Shown in pieces: positions 37,656 through 49,988 of a stretch of 64,000 nt of DNA. Source of the stretch: Iris pallida (taxonomy: Eukaryota; Streptophyta; Magnoliopsida; Asparagales; Iridaceae). The stretch is taken from the NCBI GenBank assembly GCA_029216955.1, contig JANAVB010007000.1, forward strand, positions 843,501 to 907,500, in the 5' to 3' direction. A program made the position numbers and the translations under genes. The notes beneath the pieces were generated by a model that saw only the letters and a list, made by a program, of their open reading frames with translations, had not been told where the DNA came from and made no database searches. Numbering within the stretch: the first letter of the stretch is position 1; every line of letters begins with the position of its first letter.

Positions 37656-39330
37656 AGGTCAGATCACACATCGTTGGTACTTCACTTCCCACGACACCAC
37701 AAAAAAATAAATCAACATAAAAACTGAAATCATATATCTATCGACTAAACACTGATGTATAGTAAAGATCAATACTAAAAACAAACAATAAACTGTACTC
37801 GTCTGTGGTCCTTTGCTGGTAAAACCGACAATCCGAACTACTCGGTGTGCCACAATAGTCAAAACCCGTACAACAGTCTTCGGATGCTAAAATAGACAAT
37901 ACCAATGATCTCAGAATAGTCCAATTAGCTAGGATTGCCTGTCCTTAAGTCCAATTCTGGACACAGGGGCAAAACGGTAATTTTGGGCCAAAACGGTGTC
38001 CGCCGTTGCACCCGCTTTGCACTGAAAAGCGTGCCAGAGTCAACGATCTCTAAAGTCGTCAAACTATATGTCTATGAATTCGTTTTGATGATACGAACCC
38101 AATCGTATGTCTAAAGTTGGATTCCGGCGGGCCGTGCACAAAATCGCCCGTTGAGTCGGACCGTGGGGCCCGCAGAACGGCGTTCCAATCAACTGTCTCA
38201 GAATTGGACCAAACTTGGCATACAGGACCAAAAAAATGATACGGACCTGTTGGCACAAATTTCGTCTCGACCTGACGAACGTGCACAAAGTAATTAGAAA
38301 ATTTGCACAAAGGCCGATACGGTGAAATTTGACGGATACGTATCAAATTCGTCGCGCACACGCGACCAATTTGAATTCCGTCAAAGCCCACACGTCCACG
38401 AAGTCGTTACCCACCTTTCGATGCTTCGGTTCGCGACCACATCGCCCGGATTGGCGGGACGCACGTCGTATCGAGGGATTTTTTAATATTTTATAATTTT
38501 TAAAACATGTTTTTTACGATTTTCAAGCCGATTTCTGTCAGTGCTTAAAGGACTAAATTGAAAACTAAAAGTAGGGTTTTTATGTCCTACATGTTTTCAA
38601 TAAATGCCTTCAGATAGATTTTCGAAATCATGCATGGTTTGGGCGAAAACTGGCCGCGAACTAGAGTGTTTGGACTGGTTCACGTGTACTGTTTCGACAG
38701 ATTTTTCATCGATTTCTCAATCGATTTGCGCCGTCCTCATTATGAAATAAAAAGAAGTGAATGAAGGGTATTGGAGGGGGATAGGTTGGTGACGTACCGG
38801 TGAAGACGATTTGAAAAACCACGTCTCGGAGACGGAGAAATCCTCTCGCAAAAACGGGTGTTGTAACTGCTGTTGCTGCCAACTCCTCTGTTTTGGCACG
38901 CTGTCTTCACGCATTCCCGGCCGACTCCGGCGGCTCTCCGTCCAGCGGCGGTGCGGTGGCGGCGCACGCTTGAGGCCCGGGGTCGTGGGCGCGGTTAGGG
39001 TTTTGTCGATCTTCTCGTTTAGCTCTCGCGGTTTGCTTCGACACACGTATATATATGAATCGAAGCTGGGCTCGGGTGTAATGGGTTAACGGGCTCGGGT
39101 GTAATGGGTTAACGGGCTCGGCCTGGGAATTTCTCTCGGGTTTTTGCTGTGATCAAACTTAAGGGGCTCGGGTTTGGACCCAGTGACGAGGTCGGCCTAG
39201 GATAGGCTTGGTCCACTGATGTGGGGAGCTCGATTGGGGGTTTTAGGCTGGCTGAGCCCCTTTTGTTTATACTCACTCTATTATAAATATATATATCTAC
39301 ACCCTCATACATTTATATATTATATGCATA

Positions 39331-39419
<89 letters not shown>

Positions 39420-39429
39420 TAGTAAATTA

Positions 39430-39480
<51 letters not shown>

Positions 39481-39490
39481 TAGTAAATTA

Positions 39491-39566
<76 letters not shown>
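39331..39566. repeat. (TA)n array in Y 5' LTR
   Basis: TA microsatellite with a block CATTAGTAAATTATGAA duplicated at about 39417 and 39479. Confidence 0.95.
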
Positions 39567-39567
<1 letters not shown>

Positions 39568-39700
39568 TCAAATAAATTCTGCTAGCATCTATTCCTGTGT
39601 AGAATCTATTTAGATAAATATGACTATATTTTTAATATTTATTTCGTAACGAAATACATATATCCAATATTAGTAAATAATTTTTATATAAATAATACCC

Positions 39701-39764
<64 letters not shown>

Positions 39765-40366
39765 TAATCAAATTCAATAAGTCAAATAAAGGCGTATATA
39801 CCATCACTTACAGTCTAAAAATTTCGAAATGTACGAGGACCTATTTTATATCAATGTCATTGAATATCAGCTAAATAATGATAAATATAATATTTAAATA
39901 AGAATACTTAGAAATATTCACTAGATCACTATAATGGAATACAACACAATCATACCAAAATACATCAACACGAATGTCATTGGACGTGCCGCATGGCTAC
40001 ATGGGCTTGGCTCAGTTCGGGTCCAGTCCGGGCTAAAATGGTATAACCGATTTTACCTACTCAATAATATAATTAATAAGTAAATAAATCTTCGGTAAAG
40101 GTGAAGTCGCAACTTGGCCTGATTTTTCTAGTTAGGACATTATTATGGCTCGGCCTTCCCAACCAGGGCTAATACACTAGCCAAAGCACGCCATGGCACT
40201 ATTCGTGCAACGAATTCTAGTCACCATGCACTCCAAAACTCTACTATGGTTAAAGTCATCTACCGTAATAATTAACTAAATAATTATTTATAAAATATTA
40301 GAAATCACCATTTAATTCAAATAAATAAATAAAATATAATTCAAAATTCCGGGAAGAGGGGTTATA

Positions 40367-40544
40367 TCCTGTATTGTGTAGCGTAGCTTTTTTTATTTTT
40401 CTGGAATGTTGATTTCGTTGTTAAACGCGTAGAATTTAAAATGGATATATTTATTTTATAAAGAAAATTAATAAGTTTTCTCATAATAAATAATCTAGTA
40501 ATTTAGCAATTCACATGTTTTCTCGTTTAAAAGAAAAAGCCTAG

Positions 40545-40602
<58 letters not shown>

Positions 40603-41960
40603 CAAAGTTTTTGCAAAATTAACCGGTAATTGCTATTTTTCCCAATTAATCAGTGACTGACTTATTCGATTAAAATGATAACGAAAGTAGTTTGCGACGT
40701 TCGACAATTTTCCAGTAGATTAACTAAATAACTTAAAATCTGACTAGGGTCTGCTTCTAGAGATTGTAACTAGCACACCTAGAATGGTTTCATTATGGTT
40801 CTAAGTCATGGTTCTCAACTGTAGGATCTCGGAGACGAACTTGACTTCCTTCTCAGTACCGACATTCCCGATCCAGTCAATTAGTAGTTTTGCGAAATTA
40901 ACCAGTAATTGCTATTTTTCCCAATTAATCAGTGACTGACTTATTCGATTAAAATGATAACGAAAGTAGTTTGCGACGTTCGACAATTTTCCAGTAGATT
41001 AACTAAATAACTTAAAATCTGACTAGGGTCTGCTTCTAGAGATTGTAACTAGCACACCTAGAATGGTTTTATTATGGTTCTAAGTCATGGTTCTCAACTG
41101 TAGGATCTCGGAGACGAACTTGACTTCCTTCTCAGTACCGACATTCCCGATCCAGTCAATTAGCAGAAGCAAGTTACGGTTATATTTTCTTGTATTTTAT
41201 TTAGTAATTGTCAAGTTGCATGTTTAAAGCACATTGCTAAACGGAACCCTCTCCTAGGGTACAAATATTGATTGATACTGATTGTGGGAATTGGGAGAAT
41301 AGTGTAACGTTTATGACCAATACCCCTCATATTACATATTGTGCGAGCTTACCCCTCTTACACACGGGAATAAGCCGTATCGCGTTGCTAGGACGCTATT
41401 GTACAACCCAAGCCGGTCATAGACGATTACACATTCAAATCACATTGTTTTAAATTGTTAAATTGCTGGAAAATATTATTTCAACTGTTTAGCCTGCACT
41501 TTTCTATTATTATTTGAAATGTGAGATACATATTTGTACTTGCTCCCTCTTGACTGGAAATCCATATTTTAGGTGACATTGAGGATGCTGAGCTATTGTA
41601 TAATAGCTACTATGACCCGGTATTGTACCCTGTGATGTTGCCAGAGTCCCCCTTGGAGGACGCAGAACTAGAGGCTGATGAGCCAACTGTCTAGCTAGTT
41701 GTTTTCCTGTTTTTCTAGTTTTATTGTATTGGAGTTTGTTAATATGAATTCAGCACTTTATTTCAGTTCTTTCATTTCCAGTTGTACTTTTCAATTGTTG
41801 AATAAAAAGTTTTAAAATTTTTGTATATTCAAGTTGTGACAAATGTATAGATGTTGTTGTGAATACCTGCATAATAGAACAGCTTACTGCCGCCGTCTCA
41901 CAACGGTGCAGGCTGGGCATGATCCGGTTCGATCCAATAATTTAGGATCGGGTCGTGACA
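40367..41960 (+). repeat. Element X 3' LTR, distal part
   Basis: It aligns with 28851-30114 of the X 5' LTR, starting at TGTATTGTGTAGC and ending GGATCGGGTCGTGACA. TATCA follows at 41961-41965, matching TATCA before the 5' LTR (26951-26955), which proves both belong to one insertion. The proximal half of this LTR was lost with the X interior. It contains a (TA)n run (40543-40597) and a 279-bp tandem duplication. Confidence 0.88.
40607..41164. repeat. 279-bp tandem duplication in X 3' LTR
   Basis: AATTGCTATTTTTCCCAATT in both copies and the following ~260 bp repeat with period 279. The X 5' LTR has a single copy at 29060-29330. The copies are nearly identical, so the duplication is young relative to the LTR. 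Confidence 0.92.
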
Positions 41961-42770
<810 letters not shown>

Positions 42771-42772
<2 letters not shown>

Positions 42773-43446
42773 CAGAACCCCCCCTTTTTTATTCATTCAA
42801 GACGCAAAATGCCGAAGCCTATACATGTAAGCTCAAAATGCAAATACAAGAGGAAAGGGATAAGCCACTCGGAACTAGAAATCTGAAGGCCCGAAGAGCC
42901 AGAGCCTAATCAAAAGATGCTAGTTTCGAGGAGCTAGGAGAAAAGAGCGTTCCAAAAGAAAGACTGGCCGTGCGAGCAGCTGTGTCTGATCTTTCGGCAC
43001 TATCGGATAACTTCCCTAATTAGCTGGTCGGCGGAGTATTAGTGACGTTCATATCTCGCCTTATTGCGATTCTTCCAGAGGACCCACATAGCATCCGCCG
43101 CAACGATCTGGTGACCGTAGGAAGTAGAGGCCCATCCTGCCAAGAGATGGTTGAAGGGCCCGCCCCCCTGAAGCTGCCCACAACGCTGAGGGTGGACCCT
43201 CCAAACCTGATTAGGTAAATCCCAGATGGTTTCGTAATGACGCTCAGAGTAGCAATTACACGCAGACGTGAGGCTGAACCCAATGGTGTTGAGATTGTCA
43301 TCAGTAGGCAGCTTTTTGCGAGATGCTCTCCAAATAAGGAAGGACCATTTTTTGGGGATGTAGGTCTACCAGTAGGCGGCGATGGTGGGGGATGGTGCTC
43401 CAATACCCCGAACCACTCCTCTCGCCGAGCTGACTAAGAAGGAGCC
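42771..43446 (-). pseudogene. LINE ORF2 C-terminus (zf-RVT domain) and 3' UTR
   Basis: The minus strand encodes the reverse-transcriptase-associated zinc-binding domain of plant LINEs: WRASRKKLPTDDNLNTIGFS, SACNCYSERHYETIW, then MWVLWKNRNKARYERH and a stop at 43039-43041. The 3' UTR follows (42771-43038), ending GAATGAATAAAAAAAGG and then the TA array. The open frame at 43020-43403 is the same segment in a shifted register. GAGCC at 43442-43446 is the left TSD of Z. Confidence 0.82.
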
Positions 43447-45447
43447 TGTGAGCACCCTGAATTTCGGGTTGATTTTTTTTTTTTTATTTTCTGATTGATC
43501 TGGTTTCGATAAATAACTCATTTTGTTATTTTTCCTTAAGTATACTTTCCGTGCCATTGATATTTGGAGTGTCAGGGATGTTCAACTCTGGAAATCTTCT
43601 TCACGAGTTTTGGAGTGGACAGGATTACCTTCATGACGGTATATAGTGTCCCACTCAAACTTGTTCCCTTGTGCTCTTTTTGTTTCGCTGAACTTTTTGT
43701 TGAATTAGACCGTTTGATCATTAATTAATTTTTCCCACTCTTTTCTTTGATCATTTTTGGCACGTTACCGTGACTTTTAATTTTGGAGCGCAAGACCAGT
43801 TATTTTTTTGAAACCAACTCCTCATTGATGATATACTTGAGACGCTCGTCACCCATGACCTTCGTGTCCCACTCAGACACGTTATTTTGTGCTCCATTTG
43901 ATTCGCACAACTTTTCCGACACGTGACCCAATTTTATTTCACTCCCCGGCGTCACATTCATCTTCCAACTTGATTTGTGGGTCCCCTGTCGACCAAAACC
44001 TGTCAGCCCCAACTATGGACATGGCCCATATTGAGCCTACTATCCGTCCGCCACTTGTGTCCCATTTATTGGAATTCTCATGTGCTACTTATTTACCCAT
44101 GATCATCAACGTCTATTTTTAATTCAATTTTTGCTCAATGTCTGATTCTGACCCAATCCGGCTCCACCGAGTCCAGTCCAGCTCCATGTTGCCCTCCATC
44201 GGGACACCCTCATTTTTCCGTGTCCAAAATAATATTTAATACCCTATCTACCTATTTTAATATTTATTGGAATTCCTATCTATTTAAATTCACATAGGAA
44301 TGACCTATTCCTCCATTTATTCCTAGCCATAGATCTCCCAACATTAATCCCATCCATTAATTCTCCATGAAATTTTTTTTCCAATCCCCTCACAGCCTAT
44401 ACTTGCCGGCCCTAGTTTTTAGGAATTCCTTTCTCTCTCTCTCTCTCATTTATTACATTTATCTTTCTCTCTCTTATCCTCTCCTTCTCTCTCTTCCCTC
44501 TCTTTATTTTCACTTCAACACCATTTCCTCCCATGCACAGCAGCACCACCCGACACCCACTCCACCACCCGACCTCACCCCAGCCTCCTCCTGGCCCTGC
44601 CTTTGCCGTCGGCCATGGCCGCCACCATTCTCCCCGATCTCCTCTTCTCCTCCACCTCCTCTCCATTTCCTCCTTCCTTCCTCCTCATCTTCAATAACAA
44701 CCGCACCCCACCACCTTTATCCAAGCCAACTGCCGCCACCACCATATCAGCCATCACCATCACCTCCACCCTCGCCGGGAGTGCCGCGCAGCCCTCCGCG
44801 CGTCACCGGCCGACCACGCAGCGTCGTCGCGCGCGAACAGTGCACATCAGCCGGCAGACCACGCGCGCGCGCGTGAGGCACTGGCCGCCGCCACCGTGGG
44901 TGGCCCCCCCCTCCGGCGAGCAGCTACGCTCCTTCCCTGACGGCCACCCTCCTCCGGGACGCACCGTCGAGGCGATTTGTGCGTTTTGAACGACGTCCCA
45001 TCGCGCAAAATGAAGTTCGTTTTGGCGCCCCGTCGCAGCAACTTCACACACATTTTTCTGGAGATCCGACCATTAGATCGGTGATTTCTTCACTCCGTCA
45101 CAATCTCGGTATATCCACCTTCACCCCTGTCAATTTTCGTCCGTTAATTTTATCGTTTGATACATCAAAACTGGCCACCAAGTTGACCGTTTAAATTGTA
45201 TTAAATTTGGACAGTTTCGTGGGGTCAACTTCGTCGGCTTGTATCTCCTCCACCGCAGCTCCGTTTGGCGTGCTACCAGTTCCGGTGCGAAGCTGGTATA
45301 ACCCTCTGGCTACCCCTCCAGTTTCGTTTCATTGTGAGCTTGTTTGATTGGTTGAATTCGACGTCAAAGTTGGCCGTCCGAATTCGTAATTTTCAACTTG
45401 TAAAATTCTATTTTTGAACACGGGACTCCAGATTTCATTTCTGACAC

Positions 45448-46040
45448 AACCATTAGACTTTTGGCATCGTTCTGGCATGTTTTCATATAAAATTTGTTAG
45501 ATTTGGAGAACGTGGACCCGGGCACGCATTTCGGTGCAAAGTGGGTCCCACATTCTGGGCAACGGGACTTTTGACGCCGGCTCATCGGAATCCAATTCCG
45601 GATATACTGTTGAGTTCGTATCATCATTCTGGACTCGTTGACATATAATTTGCTAGGTTTTGGTGAACATTGGATCGGACACGCATTTCGGTGCAAGTCG
45701 GATACCAATATCCGGGTCAACGGGTCATTTTGAGATCGGCTCATCGAAATCCAATTCTGGATATACCGTTGAGTTTGTATCGCCATTCTGGACTCGTTGA
45801 CATCTAGTTTGCTGAGTTTTGAGAACTTTGGCTCCGACACGCATTTCTGTGCAAACCGGAATTCCAAGTTCTGGTCAACGGAACAAAATGAGATCGGGTC
45901 AACAGAATCCAATTCTGGAGATACCGTTGGGTTCGTATCGTCATTCTGGTTGCATGGACATATAATTTGTTATATTTTATAGTCTTGTTTTCTTGCACAT
46001 TTTTCGGTGCAAAACGGCTCCGATACGGACACCATTTTGA
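45448..46040 (+). repeat. ~158-bp tandem repeat in Z LTR
   Basis: Units start near 45448, 45609, 45768 and 45925 (last partial), each with TTCGTATC, CTCGTTGACAT, ATTTG and CACGCATTTCGGTGCAA. Related units occur in the Z 3' LTR (about 51990-52590), in Z' (26540-26955) and, on the minus strand, in the Y LTRs. Confidence 0.85.
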
Positions 46041-46420
46041 CCCAAAATTACCTTTTTGCCCTTGTATCCAAATTGGACCGATGGATAGGCTATCCTAGCT
46101 AATTTGACTATTCTGGACACGTTGACGATGTTTATTTCATTGTCCGACAATGTTTGTTGATAGTTTCTCTTTTTTTAACCTTTTTATAATTAATTAATAA
46201 TTAATTCATATAATGCTCGTATTTCGGGATTAGTACAACGAAACTGAGCTCAGTCAATTCCAGTGATCTCACATCGCTGAAATTGACAAGATAGACACAT
46301 GGAACACCATAATAAGATTATCAACCTTACCATTGATATTCTTATCTCGATTTACGTGTCGTAAGTTTCGACGTACGAATAACGAAGTACACTTTATATT
46401 TTTAATAATTAGACTAGATT

Positions 46421-46540
46421 GACCCTGTTTGACCAAGGTTGACCAGTTGACCCAAAGTCAATTGTGAGTCAACACTTGACCTAGTTTGACTAAATTATTG
46501 ACCGGAGTTGACCTAGAGTTAATTTGACTTAGAAGAACCT
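46421..46540 (+). promoter_or_regulatory. Dense TTGAC (W-box core) cluster in Z LTR
   Basis: About ten TTGAC cores on either strand in 120 bp, many as TTGACC/TTGACT (for example GGTTGACCAGTTGACCC). It is conserved in the 3' LTR at about 52973-53090. TTGAC(C/T) is the binding core of WRKY factors; function here is inferred. Confidence 0.5.
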
Positions 46541-47280
46541 AGGATAAGATAGATTGCTTGTAGAGATTTATTTATTACAACTTGAACACCTTGTAACCTG
46601 TGTTGCTTTAAATAGGACTCTGTGGCTTCAGTTGGACCCTCTATACTTATCAGCTCAGGACCGCAGGCGAGTACATTCACTGATAGTTTTTATTTTCTTG
46701 ATATCTACTATATCCGATTCAGTCGTAGTATTTTACTTGATTCCCGACATGACGGGTCACGGACTAGTATACGTCGGATTCTGTCATGAGATGTTATTCT
46801 TGGACTTTCTTGGTATATAGGTATGATATATTTCTGTGTTCCTGTACTTGTATAGACATTGATTTGGGAGTGGGCTGGCCCCCTGCTCTCGAACCTTGTG
46901 TCATGACGTGCCATGTCTGGATCCGTGATACTACTCGGAGATGAGGGAATTATTAGGGGTTATGTGATCAAAGCCTCCCTGTCACTATATATTGCTAGTG
47001 CCACCCTCACCTCACGTAGGGTATAGCAGATACCCCGTGCCGGTTATCCAGGTTGGCCGGCATAACCCTTTCTAGAGATTTTTGTGTGATTGTCGGGCCA
47101 AGTGGATAACCTTCTCTTGCTTCCCTAGCCGATCACATATCGCCCTAATAGTTTAAATCACTTTTTATATTTGTTGTCATATCTTGCATTCCAGTTCACC
47201 TTTACTTACTGTACTTTCACCATGCTATGATTCATTTCTCATATGCTCTACCTGCCTTTTATACTGTACCATGATTACGA

Positions 47281-47520
47281 GACTAAGTTCTGTTTGAAAG
47301 AAGGGTTACAACCCCGGTCCTTGTTTGGTTTAAGGGTTGTAACTCGGCTTTCAAATGGTTCCCAAGTCGTCGAACTCACTTGTTCTACCTGCTTTCATAT
47401 TGTGCCATGGTTATGGGACTAAGTTCTGTTTGAAAGAAGGGTTACAACCCCGGTCCTTGTTTGGTTAAAGGGTTGTAACTCGGCTTTCAAATGGTTCCCA
47501 AGTCACCGATATCTTTGTCT
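47281..47520 (+). repeat. 136-bp tandem duplication carrying two hairpins, Z 5' LTR
   Basis: GACTAAGTTCTGTTTGAAAG occurs at 47281 and 47417. Each copy contains the inverted repeat GTTACAACCC...GGGTTGTAAC (47305-47343 and 47441-47479). The 3' LTR has the same two copies (53838-54060). Confidence 0.92.
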
Positions 47521-48018
47521 TGTAATTCATTATTACTGTCTCTTATAGTTTTTCTCAATTCATATGGAACTGTTGTTGGTGTTTGTACTTGCTCATTTTC
47601 TTGACAGAATACGTTGACAAATTTTACAGATAGTTTGGAGGTTGCCTGCTAGCCTAGAGGAGACACATTAGAGGTTGTTTAGTTAGCTATTCTCAGTTGT
47701 CTGGAGTTGTATTTATTTTGTGGATTACTGTATTTGAGTTTTGAGATGTATTTCTGGGTTTTTGTACCTTAGACACTTAGACTTCTATCTGTTGTATCTT
47801 TTTTCGATTTCATGTTTTATCTATCTTCCTTTTGCTCTACCTTAGATGTGATTGAGTTTACATTCTGCTATGTCACCCCCATTTGGGGAGTATAAACTGT
47901 TCAGTCTTATACTGTTAGATGCATTGAGACCTAGGACAGCGTTCTACCGCCGACACTGCGGCGTACGCTGGGCGTTGTAACGTTCTCGTGCCCTAACCCT
48001 AGGGTGCGGGTCGTGACA

Positions 48019-49988
48019 TATTTTAGTGGTGGCCCATGCAGGTCGAGACTAAAAGTGTAGTTGTATTCGAACTAGAGTATCACTACAGCCTGCAGTAGGA
48101 TTAGGATATATTTTGAAGGTACTCAATCACGGTTAGGACCCTTGAGAGATTCCCGGGACGACCCTTGAGAATCTTATTTAACTTCGATTTGAAAACTCTT
48201 TTTCCTTGTTTGATTTATCTTTACTTTCTGCTATTGAATTTGATTTTGATGGATTATTATTGAATTTGAGTTTGTATTTATCGATTTTGAAGGATGATTA
48301 TTGAATTTTAAATCTTGATGATAGCTGTTGCATCCGAGTTTGTATTTTCATGGATTTTTGTTTATTTTTTGGATTTTGATGTTCGTTGTTAAATTTGAAT
48401 TGGTTTTTGAGTATTATTATTGATTTAAATTGATTTTGTCAAGATGAAATTATATGGGTTAGGTCATCTAAGTTATGGAGTCTAGTCTTCTACAGTCATA
48501 TTAGCCAGCATGGTGAGGACATATAGTTTGACTTGGATATATCTCTCGGTGTGGGAATTTAAGGTTTTCGCAGCCAAGCTAGCGGCATCGCAAAAATGTT
48601 AAATACCATGATTTTAGAGGTATGTGCCTAAGTCGAGGACTTGTGATTATCGTAGCCTTGCTTAGTAGTATGACGAGGATTTAGTGTACCATGATTTTGG
48701 ACAGACGCATATGATTATCAGATTGTACCTTAAATGTTTTCGAAACATGTTTTCTCTACTTTTGTTTCTGTCCTTCAAAATTTTTTTTTTAAAAATTTAA
48801 TTAAAAATTGTTTTGTTTTGTTTGCTTCTCATTATTTAATTTAAGAGTAGGTTTGCCTGTTTTTATAAACCTTTGCGTAACTTTTTGCTATGAGTTTCTT
48901 CTTAATGCAATGAATCGATAATTTTGCTAGACTTTATCTTCGATTTGATAATTTAGCTCTGGATTTCAAAATGTTTCTTCTTTAAATAGATAAGCAAAAC
49001 AGATTTCATCGTTATTTCTTTCATGCTATTATTCTTGTATTAAATAATAATAATAAAACTGTCTTGATTTCGTCAATCACCTTTTTGCAATTTTGGTAGG
49101 AATCTAAATGTTAGTCTTAACGTAGAATTATTTTTTTTTGGGACATGAGAATATATGAGTATATATATATATAGTGGACACTTTGCCTGACACGTATGCA
49201 TGCTACACTTGATTTTCCACCTGTCTAAATACAATTAATATGTTATTGATGTATAAATTGTCAAACCTCAATATTTTTGGTTTTCTGCTTTTCCAGTTTA
49301 AATTCGTAATTTAAATATAAAATTCATGTTATTAGTTTTGTCTACATAACTGCACATGTATGATATCTACAGGGTTTTAATTTTAGAAGAATTGGTGAAG
49401 TTATGTTAAATTTGTTAATCTGAGACTGTGTGCATATTAACCCTTAATACGGATTTTTGGAACCCAATTTCTCATATACAATTTCATATGTATTCACATA
49501 CGCACACGCCTACTACCGAACCATATGAACATGTCCCTATACACATAATGCTAGTTTTTTCCTCTCTAATGCTCTGTATATATTGTGATTGGATTTCCAT
49601 GTAATTGACTTTTATTCCTTAACTAGTGATTTTGATTTTTCCTTGAATAGTACCTTTTTTCAGATAATTGGTAGTTACCTTCATTTTATTTTGATGAGTA
49701 CCAGTTTTCATATAGGATGGTAGACTGCCTTACAGTTTTGATGGTTTGTTGTCTCTGTAACCTTTTGTTTAGCACCCTGGATTGCTTGTGTGTTTGATAC
49801 CCTATAACCGTTTTGGTTAGCATGACTAGTATACCTAGATGAGACTTTCACTATTACCGTATGCCATGACGCTGTATGCCGTCCTTTTGATCACATGTTT
49901 TATTTTGGGACTTGATTGTGGGGGTTTGCCCTAGAGGGAGTCTGGACATTTTAATTTCGAGGACGAAATTTTTATAAGGTGGGTAGGA
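48019..49988 (+). other. Element Z interior, non-coding
   Basis: 1.97 kb without any open frame of note. It begins with an 8-nt spacer and PBS and ends with GGACGAAATTTTTATAAGGT and GGGTAGGA, a polypurine tract. The segment 48200-48440 is low-complexity, rich in ATTGAATTTGA-like phrases. A (TA)n run lies near 49160. Confidence 0.85.
48027..48041 (+). other. Primer-binding site of Z
   Basis: TGGTGGCCCATGCAG, eight bases after the 5' LTR end. It has the same core as in Y and the Tekay-like element. Confidence 0.65.

Larger units (their letters stand above)
36915..40366 (-). repeat. Element Y 5' LTR
   Basis: Plus-strand ends are TGTCACGACCCGC at 36915 and GGGGTTATA at 40366 (CA mutated to TA relative to the 3' LTR). 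It contains an ACGGTCTACA minisatellite (37439-37655), a module related to the Z 158-bp repeat (38000-38400), a GC-rich patch (38810-39060), a (TA)n array (39331-39566) and a (TAA)n run (39706-39766). Confidence 0.88.
43447..48018 (+). repeat. Element Z 5' LTR (4572 bp)
   Basis: It starts TGTGAGCACCCTGAATTTCG and ends GGTGCGGGTCGTGACA. In order it holds an AT-rich U3; a CT-rich tract (44425-44510); a CpG-rich patch (44570-44985) with Pro/Ser-rich open frames; about 3.7 units of a ~158-bp repeat (45448-46040); a cluster of TTGAC motifs (46421-46540); and a 136-bp tandem duplication with two hairpins (47281-47520). None of the open frames has a recognisable domain, and all recur in the 3' LTR. 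Confidence 0.92.

Noticed and set aside
44367..44876. 169-residue Pro/Ser-rich frame
   Set aside because: It is part of the Z LTR and recurs with changes at 50937-51404. Composition reflects CT-rich and CpG-rich tracts, with no known domain.
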